Origin: Hortaea werneckii
Taxonomy: Eukaryota; Ascomycota; Dothideomycetes; Mycosphaerellales; Teratosphaeriaceae
Length of the DNA: 64,000 bases
Assembly (NCBI GenBank): GCA_037044905.1
Contig: JBAOKB010000107.1
Location: 1-64,000, forward strand
Direction: 5' to 3'
A program made the position numbers and the translations under genes. This document shows positions 1 to 10,297 of the stretch, piece by piece. Numbering within the stretch: the first letter of the stretch is position 1; each line of letters opens with the position of its first letter. A model generated the notes under the pieces. The model did not search any database. It saw nothing but the letters and a program-made list of their open reading frames with translations, and was not told the DNA's origin.

Positions 1-682
1 TTGGCGGCTGGCCCCGGCGGGCGGCGGCGGCCAACAGGAGAAGCTCGTGTTTCTCCCTAGGCTCGTAGGGGGGGAAGAAGGTCGAATTTGACGAGGCGAT
101 TTTCCCAGGCTATACCTTCCGTGCGGTGGGCACTAGCCAATACCAAGGGCCAAGCAAAAAACCCACGAGAGCGGACCGTCCGGTAGCATCTGGTCGTAGA
201 TGCGCCGTGAGGCCGTGAGTGGGCGCACGGAACCCGCCCACGCCTATTCGTTCGTATCCAGCAAATTACCGTCCGGTGGTAAGCTTCCACACGCCACGCC
301 ACGCCACTCGCCGCTCGCAAAGGCTGAGCAGTCGCCCCCCCCGTCGCCCGCCAATCTGTATGCAGGAACGATGCAGGAACGCCGCCGTGTCCAAAATAGT
401 CCTTAGTCCTTGACATCCCCCGGCCCTACACGACCTTTCCCTTTTCCGGGTACCCTTCTTGTACTCCTCTAACAACGTTCGCTCCCGCCCAACCGCCCGC
501 CGCTCTGTCTCTCTCTTTCTCGTTGCTGTTGTTGCTGTCTTTATCGTCGTCGCTCTCTTTACCCACCCATCCATCCTACTTGCTGCATCCTCTGCTTGTC
601 TTTCATCGGGGCGTCATACGGGTAGCGCAGCAGAGTAGCAGCATCAGCAGCAATCAACAGCAGCAGCATCAGCAGCAGCAGC
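1..682. other. Upstream region and 5' leader of the alpha-amylase gene
   Basis: I recognise no gene here. The last ~200 bases are CT-rich (about 480-600) and then rich in CAG/CAA triplets (629-682) right up to the amylase ATG, which looks like a transcribed fungal 5' leader. I see no clear TATA box. Short open frames on both strands overlap each other and show no family motif. Confidence 0.4.
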
Positions 683-2549
683 ATGTCTTTGTTCGCGATG
701 CCTGCCGGCGTCCTCACCACACTCGCTACCACCCTTCTCTTATCTCTGGCTGGCGTAGGCTCCGGCGCGAGTCTCGACGAATGGAGATCTCGGTCAATAT
801 ACCAGGTCATGACTGACCGCTTCGCGCCCTCGGAAAACGCGCCCTTCTACATGGGCACCTGCCACACCGAACTGGGTGTGTACTGCGGCGGAACATGGCG
901 AGGTATCAAGGATAACCTCGACTACATTCAAGGCATGAACTTCGATGCTATATGGATATCCCCCATCGTAGCCCAGCTACCACAGGTCACCCAGGACGGT
1001 TCTGCATATGCTGGCTACTGGCAACAAGACCTCTACACCTTAAACGCCAAATTCGGTACCCTCGACGAGCTTCACCAGTTGATGGACGAGGTGCACAGAC
1101 GCGGCATGTTCTTCATGATGGACGTGGTACCAAACCACATGGCATATTCTGGTCACCACGAGGACGTCCAGTATGAGGTTCTCAATCCCTTTAACGAGAA
1201 AAGCTATTACCACCCTTACTGTCCTATGGACTACTCTGGCGACAACTTGACTGCCCTCGAGGACTGCTGGCTTGGATCCGAGTATGTGCCACTCTGTGAT
1301 CTCGACACTGAATCGGACAGCGTCAGAGACGAGCTCAACAAGTGGATCGGCGAGATGGCTGCCAACCACTCCATCGATGGATTGCGGATTGATGCCGGCG
1401 CCAATGTCAACCCGTCCTTCTTTCCTGGGTTCATGGAGTCTGCTGGCATGTTCGGCACAGCCGAAGTCTACCTCTCCAACGAGACTGATGCTTGCGAATG
1501 GCAGAAACCCATCGGGAGCTTGATTAACTACCCACTCTACTGGAAGATTGTCTATGCGTTCAAGGACTCGAAAGGCTCCATCGATGAGTTGTCTGAGATG
1601 ATTGAGTCGGAGAGGAAGTATTGCACAGACACGACTGCTCTTACAACTTTCAGCGAGGTATGTTTCATCGCACGCAGAATTGACTAGCCAAGGCTAAAAC
1701 GTGAGACAGAACCACGATGTTGCTCGATTCGCCAACTACACCGACGATATCTCACGAGCGAAAAACGTCAACGCCTTCGTCATCCTCAACGACGGTATTC
1801 CAATCGTTTATCAAGGCCAAGAGCAGCATTTCCGAGGAGGTACAAACCCTTACACCAACCGTGAAGTCCTCTGGGAGGCTGGCTTCGACATCTTCGCTCC
1901 GCTGTACCAGCAAATCGCCGCCCTCAACACCCTCCGCAAACACGTCTACTCAGTCAGCGGCGACAAGTACGGCAAAGTGCATACCGACGTTGTCAAACAT
2001 GACGACCACACCATCATCCTACAAAAAGGCGAGAAGGGCAAGCAGGTCCTCACGATTCTCACGAACGCAGGCGAAGATGGAGATGACAACGACGTGAGCT
2101 TCGACTCGGGCTACTCCAGCGGAGCCTCTCTCACCGACATCCTCACCTGCAACACTGTGTCGGTCGGCAACGGCGGCTCCGTCAAGGTCACCCTCAAGGG
2201 CGGCGAACCCATCGTCCTCTTCTCCACCGACGCCCTCAAGGGCTCGACGCTCTGCGGCACCGACGGTGACCGCTGGGGCAAGAACGAGAACATCACCTCC
2301 ACCCAAGTCACGACCAAGACTACCACGACCGTCTCGGCGGGCTCGACCATCACGACCCCCGTGGAAGCTACCATGCCCGTCGTCAAGCCCACGCAGGACT
2401 ACGGCTACAGCGGCGGCTCGACCGCTTCCGCGACCGCTCTCGCTGTGCCCGCCTCTTCGATCGACGCGAGATTAGTCGGGTCGTTCGCCGCGGTCGTCGT
2501 CGTCTTCACGAGTGGGTTCGCTGGCGTGCTTCTTGGATTGGCGGGATGA
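683..2549 (+). CDS. Secreted GPI-anchor-type alpha-amylase (GH13)
   Basis: Two exons, 683-1657 and 1710-2549, with a 52-nt phase-0 intron (GTATGT...ACAG); predicted 604 aa. Residues 1-28 form a signal peptide. The GH13 fold is clear: C60/C68 disulfide pair, region I D147-H152 (DVVPNH), nucleophile D237 in GLRID, acid/base E261 (TAEVY), and region IV, where splicing creates FSENHD with D328. GIPIVYQGQEQH follows. The C-terminus has a Ser/Thr-rich linker and a hydrophobic tail without a basic end, typical of a GPI-anchor signal. Such amylases (AgtA/AmyD type) are known to act on cell-wall alpha-glucan rather than on starch. In region II the Lys-His that normally follows RID is replaced by Ala-Asn, as expected of this atypical group. 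Splice sites are inferred from the reading frame and motif continuity. Wall alpha-glucan as the substrate is inference from the family. Confidence 0.93.
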
Positions 2550-4687
2550 AGAGAGATCAGTAAAATCAACTTAACTTGGGATTCTAATGTCTTCTGTCAT
2601 TGGGGAACATCATCTCCGCTGCAATAAGGACACGCGCCGCCAGGGTTCTCCCTCCTGGCATGATGCCCGCGAGCCGGTAATGCATTAATATCATCGAAGA
2701 GCGACAGTTCGCCTGAGAAGAATCGGAACAATCTTCATGCCTGCTGCGGAGACCGGACCAAATCCGAAGGGAAAAAAAAAACGGTCTTCCTTCTCGGCCG
2801 GTTCAGCAATCACCAGACTGCGAGGATACCTCGGTCGCCAGCTGGGGCCAGCCCGTCTTGCCCATCAGATCCCAAGCGACGCAGAACTTTCCAGCCGAAA
2901 ATCGTTGGACACTTGGAAATATTGCGGCTTAGCGACGATCCCACGCCGTCTCTGCGTCCTTCACTATCGCCCACCACCGAGTCGTGGTCGATGAAAGTCG
3001 TAGCGAACGATCTGGCCTCCGCAACACCCCACGCTTGGGATTTAGCCCTTTCGCGCGTTCGGAAATCCGACATCGTCGCAGGGAGAAGGCAATCGGGTCC
3101 AGCGCACCGTGCAAGCGGCCTCTGATGAGTCGCGCGGAGGCAGAGGGGGGGGGATAAATATAGAAGCAAAACTTGGGGTACAACCTGATGGGATTGGGAT
3201 ATAAAGTTGGAACAGAGAAAACCAGGCTTTCGAATAAAGCACAAAATACGAGAAATTCACTTTGGATAACGAACGGATCTTTTTCACTCCCCGGTTTTTT
3301 TTTTTCTTCCCCTTTTTAGTTTCACATGGCCGATCCCCGGTTTATGTGGGATTGTTCTTTGGGGGGGATGGGGGGGGGATCTGCTTAGATGATGGGTACA
3401 AAAGAAGTTAAATACTGTGCGGGCGGGTTTTGTATAGTTGAAGGAAGGAAGGGGTTACTACATTAGGCATGATATTGGTTTTGTACCATCACCACCTCAT
3501 GCTTTCATCATCGTGCGATGGTGCACTCGAGTTTTCTCTCCCCCTCTCCCTTGCCCCTCCCACCAAAGCCGTGGTGTCCGTGACGCTAAGCCCCTGTGTA
3601 GAACTTGCCGCGTCTATTGCGGATGTCTTTCGGAGGGTCTTCTTGCTGTCCTCGAATTGTTTGTGACTAGGGGGTTATCGTACTATGACCTCAAAAAAGG
3701 AGGAAGATGGCAAGGGAGGTCTAGTTAGACCTGCTTAGTAAAGGAGGAAGATGGCAAGGGAGGTCTGAATAGCGTGATGTCCATGCACCCAGATTCTACC
3801 TCCAGAGGTATGACCAGGGCGTGGGAGAGGAAGGAGCTTAGGTGCCTTTTAGTTATTACATCAGATCTACTGTATGTTTGATCAAGGGTATCCAGATAGC
3901 GAGAAGAAGGGCGACGGAGAAGAAGAATGGATGGATGGATACTTGGGATCGTGGGTGCATTGAAGGATGAGCCTGGGAACAAGGTGTGTCTCTAGCTAGC
4001 TGTACGTTCTGCGGGAAGCGATGGAGTGAACGGGTTGTTAACGAGGTCGATCAGAGACAGTGTGTGTAGAAGGATAGATGAAGGGGATCGTCGGCACAGA
4101 GCTACTGGTTCTTGAGATATGTCGTCTCTGTAAAGTTGGCCTCTTAGCGAAACGTCGAAGTAGGAAGGGTGAAAATGCCGAAGACGGTGACGGTGATGCC
4201 GACGAGGATGCGAATCAACCGCGAATGTTGCCGTAGCACCTATTAACAACTAAGTCTTTCCCCAGCGAGTTTGGATAGGTCCTTACCTCCCACGTGCCGT
4301 TTTGCATTTACCCCTTTCAACATATGACGGCATCGTCTATCGCTACATGTAGCATATCCATTGCCATCGTGCCGACGGCAGAATTTCTTGTTATATTCTG
4401 GAGGAATGTCACTGGCGCATGAACTGAGGTCTTGGTATTCCCGTTCATGGGCCTTCCAGCTTTCCTGAAGCTGGCACGTGGGTGCTCAAATGTGGGGATG
4501 GAGTCGCATGCGAGTTCTCTAGGTCCACTCTGAGAGCGGCCAGGATCGATATTCCAAGCGATTGACTCGGTGAAAGGTTAGTAGTTCCACTAGGAATCTT
4601 CTTGATCTGTAGAGATTCATTGGATGATGTGATAAGAGACGGAATGGTCAACGAGGGTTTAGTGGATGGTATCAAGATCAGGTCAAG
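2550..4687. other. Intergenic region without a recognisable gene
   Basis: About 2.1 kb between the amylase and pyrophosphatase genes. Open frames here (the longest about 144 codons on the minus strand near 2810-3244) show no known motif and no splice-supported extension. It contains short A, T and G runs (2769-2779, 3294-3305, 3361-3380), an ATGG microsatellite near 3928 and a 27-bp direct repeat. It probably holds the 3' UTR of the amylase and promoter DNA for the pyrophosphatase. Confidence 0.4.
3696..3766. repeat. 27-bp direct repeat, two copies
   Basis: The same 27 bases (beginning AAAGGAGGAAGATGG) occur at 3696-3722 and 3740-3766, separated by 17 bp. The copies look identical. This is a local duplication of unknown role. 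Confidence 0.85.
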
Positions 4688-4696
4688 TATATATAT
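4688..4696 (+). promoter_or_regulatory. TATA-like element upstream of the pyrophosphatase
   Basis: TATATATAT lies about 95 bp before the ATG at 4790, a usual distance for a fungal TATA box plus a short leader. Assignment is by position and sequence only. Confidence 0.45.
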
Positions 4697-4789
4697 CGCC
4701 TACCCTCCCTGCGTTCTTTCATACGCCCATTGCATGATTGACATTACTCAAAAGAGAGCGACGCCTTTTTCTTGCTAAAAGGGAACAAA

Positions 4790-5935
4790 ATGTTGGTTTA
4801 CCAATGCCTTGCAGGCGCAGCATTACTGCTCGCAAGTACTTCTGCATTCCCGCAGCCAGTTCGGCGTCAGACAAGCCAAGTCGAAAACAACAGCACCACT
4901 ATCAACGGAACAGCCTATACATTGACCGAAGTCGGTGCCAGAAACACTTTGGTAAGTCCTCTCGATCCCTCGAACCCAGCATCCATGCTGAACGAGGTCT
5001 ACTTAGGATTGGCGAATGTGGCTCGAACGGGACGGAAACCCTGCTTCCTTCTGGCATGACATCCCAACCTATCCCGACGAGTCGAACCCTTCCGTCATCA
5101 ACTTCGTCGTTGAGATCCCACGCTGGACTTCCGGGAAAATCGAAATCAATCGCGAGGAGCCCCTAAGTAAGTCGACATGGTCGGTCACATCAATCATGCC
5201 AAGTGAACGGCGTTCTGACATATTAGATCTCTAGACCCAATATTCCACGACGAAGAAGACGGTGAGCCACGCTTCGTGCAAGACATCTGGCCTTTCAAAG
5301 CCTATCCCTTCCTCTACGGCTCGATCCCCCGGACATGGGAATCCCCCAATTTCGACCACGACTATACCGGTTTCCCCGGGGATAATGACCCCATGGATGC
5401 CTTCGACGTGAGTCAAGACAAGGGGTATACGGGCCAGATCAAGCAAGTGAAGATCCTAGGGGGATTGGCGGTTAATGACGGTGGCGAGACAGATTGGAAG
5501 ATGCTCGTGATCGGGCTAGAAGATCCGATCGCTTCGATGGTGGACACCGTTGAGGATTTGGAAAGGTATCGGCCAGGTGTCATCGCTGCGTACCGCGAGT
5601 GGTTCCACACTTACAAGATCGCGCGAGGCGACGAGTATATCCCTATTGTCGGAGGAAGCTACGTCAACGCCACTTTCGCCGCCGAGACAGTGCAGGACTC
5701 GCATAGGTTTTGGCAAGCGCTTGTAGCAGGACTGGTTGACAGCAATGAGATCAGCTACAACCAGACGACCATGGCCCGGTACAGTGACAGCTATGTCCCG
5801 CCAAACGAAGCAGCGACCAGATTCAATACTCCGAGATCTTCTGACATCCAACCCGCAGCGGAGAAGTCACAAAAGTTTCAGGAATACTACTACGTCAGCT
5901 CTAATCTGGAATTGATAAAGTCGAACAATCCCTAG
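4790..5935 (+). CDS. Secreted family I inorganic pyrophosphatase
   Basis: Three exons, 4790-4951, 5007-5166 and 5235-5935; introns of 55 and 68 nt; predicted 340 aa. Splicing restores TLDWRMWLERDG and EEPLNPIFHDEEDG, matching the family without gaps. It hydrolyses PPi to phosphate with Mg2+. Visible active-site residues: E90 in EIPR, K98, R120, Y135 in YGSIPRTW, the signature GDNDPMD with D157, D159 and D162, then D189, D194 and K196 in the DGGETDWK segment. Unlike the cytosolic enzyme it starts with a hydrophobic signal sequence (about residues 1-19, ending STSA) and has N-x-S/T sites in NNST and NGT, so it is probably secreted or vacuolar. The ATG at 4790 was chosen because it places the signal peptide directly at the N-terminus. 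It converges on the peroxygenase gene, with 161 bp between stop codons. Confidence 0.93.
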
Positions 5936-6096
5936 TGCGCGGGACTAGGTGTGGTAAAGAAATGTTATAATACAAATCCTGCCTTTATCGACAAACGAGC
6001 GCGGCGGGGGTGCGGGGGGGGGAAATCTTAAATAAATGGATAAATGTCGCATCAAGAATGTTCAAAGGTCGTAATGCACAACCTGTTCCCACTTCC

Positions 6097-7594
6097 TTAA
6101 TCTGCTCCATCGTAATTGTCATACTTCTGCGTGTAGCCCGGGAAGTTTTCAAACTGGGCCAAGTTGATAGACTTCAGCTCCGCGCAGGTCAGCTGGTCTG
6201 TAAGCTCGCCGAGATCGGAACTCAGGCTGTGGAGGAGACCAGTAAGGTCGGAAACGAGACCGTCGAGGAGATCGGGGAGAGAGGCAAGGGCCAGTTGCAA
6301 GGCGAAGCAGAAGAGGTTGTTTCCTTCCAGAAGCGTGTCGGCATTGAAGATGCCCTCGGTCAGGTTGGAGAAGGAGATGCCGGTAAAGGAGTTGACCTCT
6401 CCCGTATTGCCGCCAATGCTCTCGAATTCTGGGTTATGGATATAGGCATCGTAAGAGTCGAGGAAGAGTGGGATTAGGCCATACTGGTTTGAGTCAGGGT
6501 TCTTGTAAAAGTTCTCAGGAATCCTTTCGTGACTATATCCAAGCAGTCAGCCAGCGTACGCAAGATAAGAGGCGGCAGGGGTTGTAAATCGACTACATAC
6601 CCAGGAGTATATTCAAAGTTACCATCTTCGCCCGAGACGGAGAAGAAGGTCTTCAGCAAATCGCCTGTCGTGCGACCTTCCGGATATTCCTCGCTCTTGT
6701 TGCCAAAAAGACGGTAGATGAAGACCCATGCGGCAGGGTTGGCAATCATGCCGCTAAAGGGTGCGTAGAAGAAGTAAGGGTTGGTCTCGATGCTGTGCTG
6801 AAACTGGTTCACCCGTCCTTTAGTAAGCGCAACAAGATCGTAGTTATCGTCCTCCTTGCCAAGGTCCCAAAGCGCCTGGAATCTGTCGATTTGAAGACTG
6901 TGACAGTCTCCACTTGGTATTGTTAGCATGTAATCTAAAGGGAGGGGCGAGGGTGCGACAAGTCGCAACTAGTGAACGTACGTCACATAGAGGTCACCGC
7001 GAGTGGGAGAATTATCACCCTCAAAGACATTGTGAGAGCCCGAAAGCCCCTTTGGTGTGCCTAAGAGGTCGAGGCCCAAAAGGCTATAAGATGGGCCACC
7101 AATGGAAAAGGTCCCAAGGTTGCCATCAAACGCAGCAGAGTAGATGGCGAGTCCAGCTGCGAGGTCGTATCCCATTCCAAAGGCTGTGGCACCGTTAGCA
7201 TGAGTTGAGCTTGATGGAATCAGAGGACTACATTACCCTTGACGCACGCATCGATGGCCTGGGTAACACTGGTGATACCATTGTGCGGGAGGTATCCATG
7301 GTTGGCCAGCGCATTCAAACCCGGGCAAGGTCCACGACGGTCATGTGGTCCAGGTGGCTGGAAAGCATGGTCGCCATGAACATCTACGAGTTGCTACTAA
7401 ACGTTCAGTATACTTTGCAGATCATCCCTCTCCAATGACAGACTTACCGAGGAGGCATCGAAAGAGACTCGCTTCTCCAGGGTGGGAGATTCATTGTGTA
7501 GGTTTGGAAGGGGTTCCTTCAATTGTGGGAAAGCGTTTACATACGCCCCCGTGCAGCCTAAGAGAGTGACGAAGTTGGTAAAGGAACGCATCAT
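6097..7594 (-). CDS. Heme-thiolate peroxidase / unspecific peroxygenase-like protein
   Basis: Five exons on the minus strand: 7594-7448, 7393-7237, 7183-6982, 6912-6601 and 6532-6097. Introns are 54, 53, 69 and 68 nt, with CTAAC-type branch sites in at least two; predicted 417 aa. Splicing gives a continuous chloroperoxidase-family protein (Peroxidase_2). An N-terminal signal peptide (MMRSFTN..., about 20 aa) is followed by HAFQPPG, the heme-ligand motif RGPCPGLNALANHG (C72 should be the thiolate ligand) and EGDNSPTRGD (E156-G157-D158, the Mg2+ site of peroxygenases). The later PGHERIPENFY segment also fits the family. N-glycosylation sites include NES, NKS and NLT. Expected chemistry is H2O2-dependent oxygenation or halogenation outside the cell; the substrate is unknown. 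It is divergent from ELP4 across 915 bp. The second in-frame ATG (7591) is an equally possible start. Confidence 0.9.
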
Positions 7595-8509
7595 GAAAGA
7601 GTTCACCGGTGGGAATGGATAACGGTCAGGCGCGACTGGGCGTTCGTACGCTGCTATATCATTTACAGAAGAAGGGCACTGCTGCCGGGTGATAAAGGGG
7701 AAGTAGCCTGTGCCGTTAAACATTTGCCGAAACGCTCGTCACCTCTCACATCATGCACGAGAAAAGGTAGGATTGGAGCTGACTCGTCTGTATCAAGAAG
7801 GACCAGACAGTTGAGCTGGATGCGTGAGGATAGGTTGGCTGAACGTCGAGACTTTGGCCCGGAACATCTTAGGGTCAAGCCGTTGTCCACAAGCGTTTAA
7901 ATAGACTTCTGCGTAGAACAACCCACATCCCCCATGGTCGGCAGTCGTAATGTCGATCACGTTGAAGTGCTGGCTGCATTGAGGTCCAAGCCCGAGCCAG
8001 CGGATGGTAAGCAGCATCAGTTCATGTGGTCAGCAAATTGAAGTGAAGCGTTTCCAATTATACCAACCCGTGTGGTTGTATCAAAGTAGGCTTTTGCGCA
8101 GAAGCAATTACATCTTCTAGCCACGGTGATGGTGATGATTGTAGCTTTGGTCCAACTCAACGTCTGTCAGGTACGACGAGTCGCATACGGTACTAGACAC
8201 TGACTCGACATCGCCGGCCCAAATTTCCCCCCAAAAAATGAACGTTGGTTGATGTGAAGCGCTGGGGTCCAAGGTGGAGGGTGAAAAGAAAAAGAGGAAA
8301 TGCCGTCTTTCCCCTTCCAGACTTTGCACAACGGCTGTGATCCGACAACCTTGATTTTGTTAGGCTGGAAGAACCCTGCCAAGATCTCTGACCCCGAGCC
8401 CCGACCGAATTTGCAGCCAGCGCCTGATATCGATGTGTGAAGCCGAGGAACACAACAGGTGCAGACGTGAAACAAGGGACACAGTCATTCTAGCCATATT
8501 AGACCGTAC
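7595..8509. promoter_or_regulatory. Divergent promoter region between the peroxygenase and ELP4
   Basis: About 0.9 kb between two divergently transcribed genes. Overlapping short open frames at 8117-8475 show no family motif. I see no clear TATA box, so this is assigned as promoter DNA by gene orientation alone. Confidence 0.4.
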
Positions 8510-9772
8510 ATGGCATTCCGAAAACGCAACGTTGCCGTTGGCAAAGGCGTAGGAGACGATGCAGATGGAGTGCCCGCTACGGTGCAAACAGGCGTTCGGC
8601 CTTCGTCATTAACGTCTTCACATCCCGTCATCTCCACGGGGAGTAGTTCTTTAGACGAGATACTAGGCGGCCATGCGGGGCTGGCATTGGGGTCTAGTCT
8701 TCTCATCGAGGAGAGTGGGACGACGGATTTTTCGGGGGCGTTGTTGAAATACTACGCTGCTGAGGGGATTTGCCACGGTCATGCTGTTCATGTTGTGGGG
8801 ATGGGGGATGGCTGGATACGAGACTTGCCTGCTGTTGCCGAGGAAAAGGGCAGTCGCAGGTCTTCAGCAAGTTCTTCATCAAGTAGCGAAGATAAGATGA
8901 AGATTGCTTGGCGGTATGAGAAGCTTGGGCAGACGGGTGAGAGAGGTGGGTGAAAATAAAAGACATCAAGGCAATCCTTGCTTTTGTCTTTTCGCAGTCA
9001 TAGATCAGAAAGAAGTGAAAAGCTGCGGGCTAACAGGTAAGTCTCAGCTCCTCCATCTCCTCGTTCTCATCCCGATCAAAACGACCCAACCGCTCCCAAA
9101 ATCCCCTTCTGTCATACTTTCGACTTGACAAAACGCCTTACCATCCCACCCACCGCCCGAATCAACCACATCCCTCTCAAGTCTCCCACCAAACCATTCG
9201 AAACCATCATCCCGTCCCTAGACCACGCCATCCAGACATCGCCACCAGGAACCCTGCACCGGCTCGTGATCCCTACAATCCTCAGCCCAGCATTATGGCC
9301 ACCCAGCGCAAGCCGACCAGAGAACTTCCTGCACTTCCTGCACTCCCTCCGGTCCCTCCTGCAAAAACATCCCACGCAACTAACAGCCCTGATGACCCTC
9401 CCACTGGAACTGCAACCCCGCTCAGCCGGCCTCACCCGGTGGGCCGAACGCCTCAGCGACGGCGTCCTCGAACTAACACCCTTCCCGCACCTGATGGACG
9501 CCTCACGCAGCGGGCTAGCGGAAAGCGGCGGCGCGCGAGCAGGGAAAGACGAACAGCCGCAGGGCATGCTCAAAGTGCATAAACTGCCCATCACGACGGG
9601 GCGGGGGGAAGGGGGTGCCGGGGCGGGGAATACCATAGGCGAGGACCTGGCGTTTACGGTCAGTCGGCGGAAATTTGAGATTAGGCCGTTTGCTTTGCCG
9701 CCCGCTGAGGGGGATCAGGAGGCGCAGAAGGAGGGGGGGAATGGGCTTACGGGGAGGGATGTCGAGTTCTGA
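8510..9772 (+). CDS. ELP4: Elongator complex protein 4
   Basis: Two exons, 8510-8936 and 9048-9772, with a 111-nt intron (GTGAGA...CTAAC...CTCAG); predicted 383 aa. Elp4 forms the RecA-like Elp4-5-6 ring of Elongator, needed for wobble-uridine modification of tRNA. Family features: MAFRKRNV start, GVRPSSL, TGSSSLDEILGGHAGL, LLIEESGTTDFSGALLKYYA and KIAWRYEKLG in exon 1. Exon 2 has PFCHTFDLTKRL, HRLVIPTILSPALWP, FLHSLRSLL, the EQPQGMLKVHKLP segment and DLAFTVSRRKFEIRPFALPP near the C-terminus. The intron falls in a Ser/Pro-rich linker, so the exact splice sites are a little less certain than the domain assignment. The frame is kept and the product has the usual length for fungi. Confidence 0.92.
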
Positions 9773-9952
9773 TCTGGTTCGGAAGGGGACACCCCAGTAG
9801 AGTAGGAACTTGTCCACCCGCAATTCGGGGCAAGTCAAAAAGTGTAGATACTGTCCAGTACCCACCCCTCTGTTCGTTTTCGGAAGAGTTAAATCGGAGA
9901 GGTCGAATTCCAATTCGCCACTTTAGCCTCTCTCTCTCCCAACATCCTCAAT

Positions 9953-10297
9953 TCAATCCTCCTCCTCTTCCACCTCCTCCCCAGCACGCCCCCCACCAAA
10001 CCGTTTATCAAGCAAATCCTCCATCTCGATCCCCTCCCACCCACTACTGCCCTGCACAACACCGCCACCAGCCGCCGCCGCGCCTCCGCCTATGAACCGC
10101 GCATACTGTAGCCCGTACGTCGTCGGCGAAGGAGCAGAAGAACGGGAATTCTGCCAGCTGTGGTGGCGGCGTCCCGGCTGCTGCTGGAACCAGACCGCGC
10201 GGATTTCGTCCCCGAGGCAGGAGGATAGGGCGCAGAAGGCTAGGAGGAGGGTGAGGAAGATGCCGAGGAGGAGGGAGAGGAGGAGGAGGAGGTTCAT
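9953..10297 (-). CDS. Small single-pass membrane protein, function unknown
   Basis: Single-exon ORF of 114 aa, convergent with ELP4 (180 bp between stops). Residues 1-30 are strongly hydrophobic (MNLLLLLSLLLGIFLTLL...), a signal anchor or transmembrane helix. The next stretch is basic and polar (AVWFQQQPGRR...SRSSAPSP), then a Gly/Ala-rich segment, an acidic patch WEGIEMEDLLDKRF and a Glu-rich end. The order of helix, basic region and conserved-looking short acidic helix suggests a real small protein. I do not recognise a named family. Low-complexity DNA (GAGG runs) could also produce such a frame by chance. Confidence 0.45.
   Translation of the reverse strand: MNLLLLLSLLLGIFLTLLLAFCALSSCLGDEIRAVWFQQQPGRRHHSWQNSRSSAPSPTTYGLQYARFIGGGAAAAGGGVVQGSSGWEGIEMEDLLDKRFGGGRAGEEVEEEED

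Noticed and set aside
2810..3244. 144-codon minus-strand frame between amylase and pyrophosphatase
   Set aside because: No recognisable motif, overlaps other frames of similar length on both strands, no splice-supported extension.
683..9772. Secondary-metabolite gene cluster including the peroxygenase
   Set aside because: No PKS, NRPS, terpene synthase, P450 or pathway regulator is present; the neighbours are ELP4, a pyrophosphatase and an amylase.
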